DNA of 64,000 nucleotides from Dyella telluris (lineage in GTDB: Bacteria; Pseudomonadota; Gammaproteobacteria; Xanthomonadales; Rhodanobacteraceae), in assembly GCF_014297575.1 (NCBI RefSeq), contig NZ_CP060412.1:3038001-3102000 (forward strand), written 5' to 3'. Under the pieces are notes generated by a model. That model saw only the letters and a list, made by a program, of their open reading frames with translations. It did no database searches and was not told the origin of the DNA. The position numbers and the translations under genes are program-made. Positions 26,714 to 35,454 of the stretch are shown piece by piece. Positions within the stretch are counted from its first letter, which is position 1. Each line of letters opens with the position of its first letter.

Positions 26714-27690
26714 GCGTAGGTCTCCATGAAGCTGAGCACTTCGGCTTCGTCGGGAATGGCCGAGAACGAACCCTGGCGCGTCACGGTGAGCGCGCCGCAG
26801 GCCGAGGCGAAGCGCAGGGCTGCATGCAGGCGGGGCAGTTCGGTGATGAGGTGATCGATGCGGTCGTCGCTGTGTTCGAGCTTGGCCAGCTGGTAGAGCA
26901 GGCCGCCCACGAAGGCGTCGCCGGCGGCCGTGGTATCCACGGCAGGCACGGAGTACACCGGCAGCTCGCCTTCCACATCCGGATGGAACCAGCGCAGCGC
27001 CTTGGCGCCGTCCGTGATGATGACCAGGCGCGCGCGGCCTTCCCACAGTTTGGCCAGCGTGGCTTCTTCGCCGTCGACGGCCAGCCAAGCAAACTCTTCA
27101 GCGCTCAGCTTGACCACGTCGGCCAGCTGCAGTGCCGGCCAGATCAGGGCGCGCGGTTCCACGTCGCGCGGCCACAGGGCCGGACGCAGGTTGAGGTCGA
27201 AGCTCACCAGTGCGCCGGCGTCATGCGCGCGTCGCATGCCTTCGCGCGTGGTTTCGGCCAGCGCGGTATCGGTCATGCTGTTGGAGCACACGTGGAATAC
27301 GGCGGTGCCCGTGAAGCCTTCCGGATGGAAATGCATGGGGCGGAACAGCAGGTCGGCCGACGGCGGGCGATAGAAGCTGAAGCTTCGCTCGCCGCTGGCG
27401 TCAAGCGACACGAAGGCAAGCGCGGTGTTCGCCTGGTCGGTACGCGCGACGCCGTCGGTATTTACGCCGGCGCGACGCAGGCTGTCCAGCAGGTAATCGC
27501 CGAACATGTCCTTGCCGAGCATGCCGGCAAACGCGGCGTCGCCGCCGAGGCGTGCGACCGCCACGGCCACGTTGGCCGGTGCGCCGCCGGCATAGGGAAC
27601 GAAGCTGCGCGGAAACCCGTTTTCATCGCCGCCTTCGCTGTGGAAGTCGATCAGGGCTTCGCCGAAACAGAGGATGGTGCGTGACATCAA
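26710..27690 (-). CDS. PfkB-family sugar kinase (probable fructokinase)
   Basis: A 326-residue ribokinase-like kinase. The N-terminal PfkB signature appears as GGAPANVAVAVARLGG, and the C-terminal one as VDTTAAGDAFVGG with the catalytic Asp. It has an Ala where many members have Gly in GAGD. It is cytoplasmic and would phosphorylate fructose to fructose 6-phosphate, taking the product of the coupled isomerase. It lies 63 bp after the MFS carrier gene and overlaps the isomerase start, all on the minus strand. Confidence 0.87.
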   Translation of the reverse strand: MMSRTILCFGEALIDFHSEGGDENGFPRSFVPYAGGAPANVAVAVARLGGDAAFAGMLGKDMFGDYLLDSLRRAGVNTDGVARTDQANTALAFVSLDASGERSFSFYRPPSADLLFRPMHFHPEGFTGTAVFHVCSNSMTDTALAETTREGMRRAHDAGALVSFDLNLRPALWPRDVEPRALIWPALQLADVVKLSAEEFAWLAVDGEEATLAKLWEGRARLVIITDGAKALRWFHPDVEGELPVYSVPAVDTTAAGDAFVGGLLYQLAKLEHSDDRIDHLITELPRLHAALRFASACGALTVTRQGSFSAIPDEAEVLSFMETYA

Positions 27691-27753
27691 TTAGTGCCTG
27701 TTCAATGTCTTTGCGTGACCCGCGCCGGCATCACCGGCGCGGGCATGCGGGAT

Positions 27754-29457
27754 TCAGGAATGGGAAACGGGCGTCACGGGATCGCGTACAAGCGAGCCAC
27801 GCAGCCCGTAGAAAACGATGTAGCCGTAACAGAGCAACGGGAGGATGAAGGCATGCTGGATGCCCATGTGGTCCGCCAGCACGCCCTGCGCCAGCGGCAC
27901 CAGCGCACCGCCCACGATGGCCATGATCAGCAGGCTGGATGCCTTGCCGGTCAGCGGGCCCATGCGCTCGATGCCCAGCGCGAAGATGGTCGGGAACATG
28001 ATGGAGTTGAACAGGCCGATGGCGATGATGCTGACCATGGCCACGTTGCCCTGCGTGAGCATCGTGGTAAGCACCAGCAGTCCGGCGATGGCGGCGAACG
28101 CCGCCAGCAGCTTGCGCGGGTTGATGTAGATGAGCAGGGCCGAGCCGGCAAGGCGTCCCACCATGGCGCCGCCCCAGTAGTACACCACGTGATTGGCGGC
28201 GGCCTGTTCGCTCATGTGGCCGATTTCCGGCAGCGAGAGGTAGTTGACCAGGAAGCTGCCGATGGACACTTCCGCGCCCACGTAGAAGAAGATGGCCAGC
28301 ACGCCGAACAGCACGTGGCTGTGGCGCAGTGCGTCCATCAGCGTGTGATGCGAGGTATCAGCCGCTTCGGTGGATTCGGTCAGCGGCGGCAGGCGGAACA
28401 GCCACACGCCGATGGCGAGCACGATAAGCGCGAGGCCCAGCCCGAGATAGGGCACCTGCACCAGCTCGGCCTGCTTCTGGCGATACCCGGCCAGCTGCTG
28501 CTGGGTTTCCGGCGTCAGGCTGGCGCGCACCTTGGCGAACTGCGCCGCGTCATCGGTGTTCAGATGCGAGGAGGTCAGCTTGTCCAGCGCCGGTGCCAGC
28601 GTGGCGGCAGGCAAGGCGGCCAGCTGCTGCGGCGACAGTGCCGAAAGCGTGGCGAGCAGCGGTGCGCCGGAAAGGCTGTCCACCACCTGCGCCATCGACG
28701 CTGCCGGCAGGTGCACGAAGGCATCGGCCAGGTCCTTGGCCGGCAGGCGGTCCAGTGCCGATGCGGAGGCATCGTTCAGCGCGGCCACGAGGCGGTCCGG
28801 CGGTGCCTGGCGAACCGCGTCGATGGTCTGGGCCACCGGCGCGTCATTGAGCGTCTGCACCAGCTGCACGGTTTCCGGTGCGCTGCGCAGGGCGGCGGGA
28901 ATCACCGCGGTAGCGGCCGAGAGGATCAGCAAGCCGCCGAACTTCGGGCCGATGGTGGTGCCCAGCGAATTCATCGCCTGCGCCAGCGTGAGGCGGCTGG
29001 AGCTGGTGCGCTCCGGGCCGAGCAGCGCGACATAGGCATTGGCTGCCACCTGCAGCACGGTGATGCCGGTAGCCAGCACGAACAGTGCCGCCAGGAACGC
29101 TGCATACGAGTGCAGCTGCGCCGCCGGCCAGAAGCCGAAAGCACCAAGGGCGGCAATCGACAGGCCCGCGACGATGCCCTTCTTGTAACCGAGCGCCGCC
29201 ACCACGCGACCGGCGGGCAGCGACATCAGGAAGTACGCGCCGAAGAAGGTGAACTGCACAAGCATGGCCTGCGCGTAGTTCAGCTCGAACACCGACTTGA
29301 GGTGCGGGATCAGGATGTCGTTGAGGACGGTCAGGAAACCCCACATGAAGAAGATCGTGGTGGTGACCGCCATCGCCATGGGGTAATCGGTGTAACGCGT
29401 CTTTCCGGTGGCCGGCGACGATGTCGTCGACTGGATAGGTGGAGCTGCGAAGGCCAT
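27754..29457 (-). CDS. FucP/GluP-type sugar MFS transporter with large loop insertion
   Basis: A 567-residue carrier, well above the 410-440 residues usual for FucP/GluP sugar:proton symporters. Helices 1-5 are at about 30-48, 61-83, 94-113, 119-143 and 157-180; the second half resumes with VQVPYLGLGLALIVLAIGVWLF. Between helices 5 and 6 lies a stretch of about 150 residues (182-333) rich in Ala, Leu, Pro and Asp with repeating short amphipathic helices (LPAKDLADAFVHLPAASM, LSALSPQQLAALPAATLA). By alternation of helices this loop should face the periplasm. It probably imports mannose or fructose for the kinase and isomerase encoded downstream. Confidence 0.85.
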   Translation of the reverse strand: MAFAAPPIQSTTSSPATGKTRYTDYPMAMAVTTTIFFMWGFLTVLNDILIPHLKSVFELNYAQAMLVQFTFFGAYFLMSLPAGRVVAALGYKKGIVAGLSIAALGAFGFWPAAQLHSYAAFLAALFVLATGITVLQVAANAYVALLGPERTSSSRLTLAQAMNSLGTTIGPKFGGLLILSAATAVIPAALRSAPETVQLVQTLNDAPVAQTIDAVRQAPPDRLVAALNDASASALDRLPAKDLADAFVHLPAASMAQVVDSLSGAPLLATLSALSPQQLAALPAATLAPALDKLTSSHLNTDDAAQFAKVRASLTPETQQQLAGYRQKQAELVQVPYLGLGLALIVLAIGVWLFRLPPLTESTEAADTSHHTLMDALRHSHVLFGVLAIFFYVGAEVSIGSFLVNYLSLPEIGHMSEQAAANHVVYYWGGAMVGRLAGSALLIYINPRKLLAAFAAIAGLLVLTTMLTQGNVAMVSIIAIGLFNSIMFPTIFALGIERMGPLTGKASSLLIMAIVGGALVPLAQGVLADHMGIQHAFILPLLCYGYIVFYGLRGSLVRDPVTPVSHS

Positions 29458-29472
29458 GCGTAATCCGAAAGG

Positions 29473-30522
29473 TCAGGAGAGAGGACAGCTGCTTTCGCGC
29501 ACCACCAGTTCCACTGGCGCGACGATGGTGCCCGAGGGCGCCTGCGGGTTGCGCAGACGGGCGAGGAGCATCTCGGCTGCCTGTTTTCCCCGGGCGCGCG
29601 GCGCGGTGGACAACGTGGTCAGCGAAGGCATGCTCATGGAAGCTTCGGCGATGTCGTCGAAGCCGGTAACCGCGAAATCGCGTCCTGCCTGGCGGCCGTG
29701 CTGGTGCAGGCCGAGGATCAGGCCCAGCGCCACGGCATCGTTGTAGCAGACCGCTGCCGTCGGATGCCCGCCACGACCTTCGAACAACGCACCCGAGGCG
29801 CGTGCGGCATCGGTGCGCGTGGGCGTGCTCTGCACGCGCCACTGCGGCTTGATGGCGAGTCCGGCCGCCTGCATGGCCTGCTCATAGCCGGCGTGGCGCT
29901 CACGGGTGGAGCTGGCGTGGTCGTGGCCACCGAAGAAGGCGATATTGCGATGACCCTGCGCGATCAGGTGCTCGGTGGCCCGGCGTGCGCCGCGCTCGTT
30001 GTCCAGCATCAGGCGGTCCCAGTGCGCGTATTCGGGCAGCTCGCCACCCAGTTCGCGGTTGAACAGCACCACCGGCGTGTGCGAACCCACGGCAGCCAGC
30101 ACCTTGCGGGCCTCGCTGTCCTCGGCCGGGGACAGGATGATGCCGCCCGGGCCGTGCTCGATCAGCGAGCCCAGCACGGCATGCTCGCGCTCGGCGGAGT
30201 CGCCGGTGCTGCCCAGCAGGGTCACGAAGCCGGCCGCGCCCAGGGTTTCATCGACCCCGGCGGCAAATTCGGCGAAGAACGGGTTGGCCAGTTCGTTGAT
30301 GACCAGCGCCACACTGGAGGACGTACGCCGGCGCAGGTTGGCAGCCGCCCGGTTGTAGACGTAGCCTTGGCGGCGCAGTTCCTCCTCAACCCTGGCCCGG
30401 GTGACCTTGTTCACCAGGGGGCTGCCGCGCAAAACCAGCGACACGGTGGCGCGGGACACGCCGCAGCCCGCTGCGATGTCGTTGAGGGTGATCTTTCTTC
30501 CGACCGGGGTCTGGCTTTCCAT
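29473..30522 (-). CDS. LacI-family regulator of the mannose locus
   Basis: A 349-residue repressor: N-terminal helix-turn-helix ITLNDIAAGCGVSRATVSLV with hinge, then a periplasmic-binding-protein-like sugar domain (VALVINELANPFFAEFAAG). It is the first gene of a minus-strand run continuing into the MFS carrier 15 bp later, and is divergent from the GH92 mannosidase. The shared upstream region carries two CG-centred pseudo-palindromes (30539-30552 and 30645-30658) that are good candidates for its operators. The inducer is probably mannose or a related sugar, by context. Confidence 0.88.
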   Translation of the reverse strand: MESQTPVGRKITLNDIAAGCGVSRATVSLVLRGSPLVNKVTRARVEEELRRQGYVYNRAAANLRRRTSSSVALVINELANPFFAEFAAGVDETLGAAGFVTLLGSTGDSAEREHAVLGSLIEHGPGGIILSPAEDSEARKVLAAVGSHTPVVLFNRELGGELPEYAHWDRLMLDNERGARRATEHLIAQGHRNIAFFGGHDHASSTRERHAGYEQAMQAAGLAIKPQWRVQSTPTRTDAARASGALFEGRGGHPTAAVCYNDAVALGLILGLHQHGRQAGRDFAVTGFDDIAEASMSMPSLTTLSTAPRARGKQAAEMLLARLRNPQAPSGTIVAPVELVVRESSCPLS

Positions 30523-30538
30523 CGCAGGCCTGGGTTAA

Positions 30539-30552
30539 TTGGAACGATCTAA
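30539..30552 (+). promoter_or_regulatory. Candidate LacI operator 1 (TTGGAACGATCTAA)
   Basis: A 14-bp CG-centred pseudo-palindrome with five of seven pairs matched, 16 bp upstream of the LacI start. It is closely similar to the site at 30645. Confidence 0.5.
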
Positions 30553-30644
30553 AGGTAACCTGCCTCCGCGGTCGAACGGAACCGATTTCGATGCCGCGAC
30601 GCAGCATGCAACGATGCCCGCATGGGTGTTAGCGTCAAGCGAAA

Positions 30645-30658
30645 TTAGAACGATTCAA
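30645..30658 (+). promoter_or_regulatory. Candidate LacI operator 2 (TTAGAACGATTCAA)
   Basis: It shares TTRGAACGATYYAA with the first site, 106 bp away (about ten helical turns), and lies 22 bp before the GH92 start. It would be positioned to block that promoter or to loop with site 1. Confidence 0.5.
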
Positions 30659-30680
30659 ATCTACTACTTTGGGGAATTCT

Positions 30681-33083
30681 ATGCGTTGTGCATCCGTCCG
30701 TGCGCTGGGGCCCGGTCTGCTGGCCCTTGCGGTCGCCCTGGGCCTGGCCTCGCCGCTTTCCGCGCATGCCGCGGAGGGCCATGCGGCGGATGTGGACCCC
30801 CGCATCGGCACGGGCGGCGACGGGCACACCTTCCCGGGCGCCACGGTGCCCTTCGGCATGATCCAGCTGTCGCCGGATACGGCCATGCCGGACTTCAAGC
30901 ACTCCTACAAGTACGCCGCCGGCTACCAGTACGGCGACACCAGCCTGCTGGGCTTTTCCCACACCCACTTTTCGGGCTCGGGCCACTCGGACATGGGTGA
31001 CGTGCTGGTCATGCCCATCGCGGGCGACGTGCGCCTGGAGCCGGGCGACGTGGCCAAGCCGGGCAGCGGCTACCGTTCGCGCTTCAGCCACGACACCGAG
31101 GTGGAGCAGGCGGGCTATTACGCGGTAACCCTGAGCGATTACGACGTCCGCGCCGAGCTCACCGCTGGCCGCCGAATCGGCTGGCACCGCTATACCTTCC
31201 CGGCGGGCAAGCCGGCGCACCTGCTGCTGGACCTGCGCCCGAGCATCTATGACTACGACGGCAAGGTGCTGTGGTCCAGCCTGCGCGTGCATGACGACGG
31301 CACCGTCACCGGCTGCCGCACCACCCGCGGCTGGGCGCCCGGCCGCGAGCTCTGCTTCGCCATGCGCTTCTCCCAGCCGATGGTTTCGCGCACGCTCTAC
31401 AACCGCGAAACCAACGTGGTCTACAAGGGCTTCAAGGGCCCGGGCAACCAGCCGGAAGACCGCGACGGCCAGAGTGGCCGCGCCCTGGAAGGCGTGTTCG
31501 ACTTCGGCACGCTCAAGCAGCCGCTGGGCGTGAAAGTGGCGATTTCCTCGGTGAGCGAAGCCGGTGCGGTCGCCAACCTCGACGCCGAAGGCCAGGGCTG
31601 GGACTTCGACGCCCGCCGTGCCGAAGCACGCGCGAGCTGGGACAAGGCACTGGCATCCATCGACGTGGAAGGCAGCAAGGACCAGCGCGTCGGCTTCTAC
31701 ACCTCGCTGTATCACGCCCTGCTGTCGCCCACGCTGAGCATGGACGTGAACGGCCAGTTCCGCGGTCCGGACGGCGCCGTGCACGAGGCCGTCGACAAGA
31801 ACGGCAAGTTCGAATTCCACTCCACCTGGTCGCTGTGGGATGTCTACCGCGCCCAGCAGCCGCTGATGGCGCTGCTGATGCCTGAGCGCAGCACGGATTT
31901 CATCCGCTCGCTGATCGCCTCGCGCGAAACCAGCCCGTTCGGCATCCTGCCGGTGTGGGCGTACCAGGGCATGGAAACGTGGTGCATGATCGGCTACCAC
32001 GCGGTGCCGGTGATCGCCGACGCCTACATCAAGGGCGTGCGTGGCTTTGACGCCGACGCGGCGCTGAAGGCCATGGTGGCCAGTGCGACGTATGCACCGT
32101 ACGGTGGCCTGGGCGAATACATGAAGCTCGGCTACGTGCCGATCGACAAGGAGCCGGAAGCCGCTTCCAAGACGCTTGAATACGCCTACGACGACTGGTC
32201 GCTGGCGCAGATGGCGAAGGCCATGGGCCGCAAGGACATCGCCGCCACCTTCGACAAGCGTGCAGGCAACTGGCGTAACGCGTACGACCCCAAGACCGGC
32301 TTCATGCGCGCGCGCAAGAGCGACGGCAGCTTCCGCGAACCGTTCAACCCGGATACGGCCGGTTACGGCAGCGACTACACCGAAGGCAACGCGTGGCAGT
32401 ACTCCTGGTACGTGCCGCAGGACGTGGCGGCGCTGATCAAGGCCATGGGTGGTGACCAGCACTTCGTCACCAAGCTCGACAGCGTGTTCGATGCCAAGGT
32501 CGACAAGTCGCATTTCGCCAACGTCGAGGACATCACCGGCCTCATCGGCTGGTATGCGCACGGCAACGAACCCAGCCATCACCTGGCCTATCTGTACGAC
32601 TACGCGGGCGCGCCCTGGCAGACCCAGAAGCGCCTGAAGCAGATCATGGACAGCCAGTACGCCACGCGGCCGGACGGCCTGGCGGGCAATGACGACCTGG
32701 GCCAGATGTCGGCCTGGTACATCTTCTCGGCGCTGGGTTTCTATCCGGTGACGCCGGCCAGCGACGAGTACGCCATCGGTCGTCCGTTCGTGGCGCGCGC
32801 CACGCTGCACCTGGCAGGCGGCAAGACGTTCACGGTCACGGCCGATCCGCTGGACGACGCGCACCCCTATGTCGGCTCGGTGACGCTCAACGGCAAGCCG
32901 CTGGACCGGGTGTTCCTGCGCCATGGCGAGATCATCGCCGGCGGCGAGCTGCACTTCACCATGCAGGCCGAGCCCAACCGGGCCTGGGGACAGGCCGCGG
33001 GCGACCGTCCTTCGTCGATGAGCGTGTCTACGACCAAGGTCGCGGGGGCTTCCGGCAAAGCTGACGCCAAAACACCTCGCTGA
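30681..33083 (+). CDS. Secreted GH92 alpha-mannosidase
   Basis: An 800-residue glycoside hydrolase family 92 enzyme. ATG 30681 sits after GGGGA and gives a signal peptide ending SAHA/AE; a TTG at 30669 is an alternative. Family hallmarks are IGTGGDGHTFPGATVPFGM near the N-terminus, TEGNAWQYSW and GNDDLGQMSAWYIFSALGFYP in the catalytic (alpha/alpha)6 barrel. GH92 enzymes are calcium-dependent exo-acting mannosidases, mostly alpha-1,2, acting on N-glycans or mannans. It probably works in the periplasm or outside, releasing mannose for the divergent LacI-MFS-kinase-isomerase operon. Confidence 0.93.
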   Translation: MRCASVRALGPGLLALAVALGLASPLSAHAAEGHAADVDPRIGTGGDGHTFPGATVPFGMIQLSPDTAMPDFKHSYKYAAGYQYGDTSLLGFSHTHFSGSGHSDMGDVLVMPIAGDVRLEPGDVAKPGSGYRSRFSHDTEVEQAGYYAVTLSDYDVRAELTAGRRIGWHRYTFPAGKPAHLLLDLRPSIYDYDGKVLWSSLRVHDDGTVTGCRTTRGWAPGRELCFAMRFSQPMVSRTLYNRETNVVYKGFKGPGNQPEDRDGQSGRALEGVFDFGTLKQPLGVKVAISSVSEAGAVANLDAEGQGWDFDARRAEARASWDKALASIDVEGSKDQRVGFYTSLYHALLSPTLSMDVNGQFRGPDGAVHEAVDKNGKFEFHSTWSLWDVYRAQQPLMALLMPERSTDFIRSLIASRETSPFGILPVWAYQGMETWCMIGYHAVPVIADAYIKGVRGFDADAALKAMVASATYAPYGGLGEYMKLGYVPIDKEPEAASKTLEYAYDDWSLAQMAKAMGRKDIAATFDKRAGNWRNAYDPKTGFMRARKSDGSFREPFNPDTAGYGSDYTEGNAWQYSWYVPQDVAALIKAMGGDQHFVTKLDSVFDAKVDKSHFANVEDITGLIGWYAHGNEPSHHLAYLYDYAGAPWQTQKRLKQIMDSQYATRPDGLAGNDDLGQMSAWYIFSALGFYPVTPASDEYAIGRPFVARATLHLAGGKTFTVTADPLDDAHPYVGSVTLNGKPLDRVFLRHGEIIAGGELHFTMQAEPNRAWGQAAGDRPSSMSVSTTKVAGASGKADAKTPR

Positions 33084-33115
33084 GAGGTGGCAATCGCCGG
33101 GGTGATTCTGCAACC

Positions 33116-34966
33116 ATGCCGGACATGTTGCGCTCATCCTGGAAACTGGCGTCGACACAACGACCGTCCATGAAGGACCGGGTCGCCCTGCGCTGGCGGC
33201 TGGGCGGTCTGCTGGCCGCGGTGCTGGTTATCGTGGCCCTGCCGTACGTGGTCACGCGCTCCGGCGCGAGCGAAGCCATCCGGGCGAGCGAGCTGGTCAC
33301 CCATTCCAGCGAGGTGAAGTCGCTCACCTACCGCATCGCCTATGTCACCCGGGACAGCGAGGCGGCGATCTACCGTCTTATCAACGGTGACGCCGACGCG
33401 CAGGTGCGCCTGCGCGCCGAGCGGGCCGCGCACGAAACGCCCGGCCTGCTGGAGCAGCTGCGCGAGATGACCCGCGACAGCCCGGATCAGCAGGCGTTGA
33501 TCGGCTCGCTCAGTTCCGTGGTCAGTGGGCGCCTCGCGCTCAGCGGGCAGGCCATCCTGCGACACGACCACGGCGATGAACAAGGCGCGGCCAGTGCCAT
33601 GCGCGATTCCGGTGCGTTGTTCAAAATGGACAACCTGATCGACGGGATCGTGCACAACGAAGACAACACCCTGCTCAGTCGCCGTGATGCCGCCAGCCGC
33701 GAATCGTTCAACAGCGAGCTGGCCCTGACCATCACGGCGATCGCGCAGGTGCTGCTGCTGGCCATCGTGGTGATCGTGTCCGAACGCCAGATCAGTCGCC
33801 GCCTGCGTGCCGAAGTGCGCGAAGGGCAGGCGGTGCAGCGCTCGCAACTCATCGTGCAGGCCGTGCGCGAACCCATTGCGCTGCTGGATGCCACCCTGGG
33901 TACCTTGCTGGTCAATGCCGCGTTCGGCGAGCTTTACGGCTTGCCACCGGATTTCCGCCAGTCGCTGCCGCTCACCGAGATCGGCGACGGCGCGTGGAGC
34001 GACAGCGCACTGCTGCAGCGCCTCAACGACGTGCTGCTGCTGGATCGCGAACTGTGGGATTACGAACTGATCCAGCGCACGGTGGATGGCGTGGACCGCC
34101 ACGTGGTGATCAACGCCCGCCGACTGGAGCAGGATGGCGGTGGTGATCCGGTGCTGCTGCTGACCCTGAGCGACGTGACCGCGCGTGCGCTGGTCGAGCA
34201 ACAGGTCAAGGAGCTCAATCGCCAGCTTGAAGGCAAGATCGAACAGGTGTCGGACGTGAACCGCGAGCTGGAAGCCTTCAGCTACTCGGTGTCGCACGAC
34301 CTGCGCGCGCCGCTGCGTCACATCAGCGGCTTCGCGGGCAAGCTGCAGCAGCACCTGGGCGAGCACGCGGACGAACGTTCGCGTCACTACATCGAAGTGA
34401 TCAACGATGCCGCCAAGCGCATGGCATTGCTGATCGAAGACTTGCTGGTGTTCTCGCGCCTGGGCCGTGGCGCGCTGCGCCTGCAGCCGGTGGACATGCA
34501 GTCGCTGGCGGACGAGGCGCGCGCACTGGCGGAAACCGATGCCCATGGCCGCCACATCGTGTGGTCCATCGCGCCGCTGCCCATCGTCATCGGCGACGAG
34601 AACATGCTGCGCACCGTCTGGCAGAACCTGATGGGCAATGCGGTGAAGTACACCGGCAAGTGCGAAGTGGCGCGCATCGACGTGGATGTGCAGCGCCATC
34701 GCGACGGCAGCTACGAGTTCGTGGTGAGCGACAACGGCGCCGGCTTCGACATGCAGTATGCGGGTAAACTGTTCGGCGTGTTCCAGCGACTGCACCGGGC
34801 CTCGGAATTCCCGGGCAACGGCATTGGCCTTGCCAACGTGCGTCGCATCGTGACGCGACATGGAGGACGCGTCTGGGCCGACGCCCAGCCGGGACTGGGC
34901 GCGCACTTCCACTTCACCCTGCCGTCCTCGGACCTCGCAGAAAGCTTTGCGCAGAGGCGCCAATGA
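33116..34966 (+). CDS. Membrane sensor histidine kinase (CHASE-like, PAS, HisKA)
   Basis: A 616-residue kinase. An N-terminal helix (about 30-48) and a second (about 206-224) enclose a periplasmic, mostly helical sensor region of CHASE3 type. A PAS-like domain follows (AVREPIALLDATLGTLLVN). The dimerisation/phosphoacceptor helix has His394 in YSVSHDLRAPLRH, and the ATPase domain shows NLMGNAVKYT, DNGAGFD and GNGIGLANV. The C-terminal part resembles phytochrome-type kinases. Its stop overlaps the next start (ATGA at 34963), tying it to the small receiver protein. The stimulus is unknown. Confidence 0.87.
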   Translation: MPDMLRSSWKLASTQRPSMKDRVALRWRLGGLLAAVLVIVALPYVVTRSGASEAIRASELVTHSSEVKSLTYRIAYVTRDSEAAIYRLINGDADAQVRLRAERAAHETPGLLEQLREMTRDSPDQQALIGSLSSVVSGRLALSGQAILRHDHGDEQGAASAMRDSGALFKMDNLIDGIVHNEDNTLLSRRDAASRESFNSELALTITAIAQVLLLAIVVIVSERQISRRLRAEVREGQAVQRSQLIVQAVREPIALLDATLGTLLVNAAFGELYGLPPDFRQSLPLTEIGDGAWSDSALLQRLNDVLLLDRELWDYELIQRTVDGVDRHVVINARRLEQDGGGDPVLLLTLSDVTARALVEQQVKELNRQLEGKIEQVSDVNRELEAFSYSVSHDLRAPLRHISGFAGKLQQHLGEHADERSRHYIEVINDAAKRMALLIEDLLVFSRLGRGALRLQPVDMQSLADEARALAETDAHGRHIVWSIAPLPIVIGDENMLRTVWQNLMGNAVKYTGKCEVARIDVDVQRHRDGSYEFVVSDNGAGFDMQYAGKLFGVFQRLHRASEFPGNGIGLANVRRIVTRHGGRVWADAQPGLGAHFHFTLPSSDLAESFAQRRQ

Positions 34967-35409
34967 ACAATCGAGACCTCCGTACCATCCTGCTCGTCGA
35001 GGACAGCCTCGCCGATGCCGAAATGGCGCTGGACGCACTGGCGGGCGCCCATCTTGCCAATCCTGTGGTGCACGTCGAAGACGGCGTGGATTGCCTGGAT
35101 TACCTTTACTGCCGTGGCGAATGGGCTGGCCGTGAGCCGGTCGATCCCGCGGTGGTATTGCTGGACATCAAGATGCCGCGCATGAGCGGCCTTGAAGTGC
35201 TGACGCAGCTGCGCGAGGACGACAGGTTCCGCCGAGTGCCGGTGGTGATCCTCTCCTCGTCGCGGGAGGAAAGCGATCTTGCGCGCAGCTGGGACATCGG
35301 CGCCAATGCGTACGTGATCAAGCCGGTGGACGTGGACCAGTTTTTTGAAGCGGTGCGAACCTTGGGCCAGTTCTGGGCCGTGCTCAACCAGGCACCGGAC
35401 GCGACCTGA
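34963..35409 (+). CDS. Single-domain response regulator (Rcp1-like)
   Basis: A 148-residue stand-alone receiver without an output domain. The acidic pair is in LLVEDS, the phosphoacceptor is Asp68 (LLDIKMPRMSG), and the conserved Ser/Lys are in VILSSS and VIKPVD. It resembles Rcp1/CheY-like receivers that pair with phytochrome-type kinases. It is translationally coupled to the kinase before it and followed after 45 bp by a hybrid kinase with two receivers, so it may shuttle phosphate in a relay. Confidence 0.9.
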   Translation: MNNRDLRTILLVEDSLADAEMALDALAGAHLANPVVHVEDGVDCLDYLYCRGEWAGREPVDPAVVLLDIKMPRMSGLEVLTQLREDDRFRRVPVVILSSSREESDLARSWDIGANAYVIKPVDVDQFFEAVRTLGQFWAVLNQAPDAT

Positions 35410-35454
35410 AGGCAACAGAACGGGACACGAAGCTCCACAACGGGGTGGCTGAAA

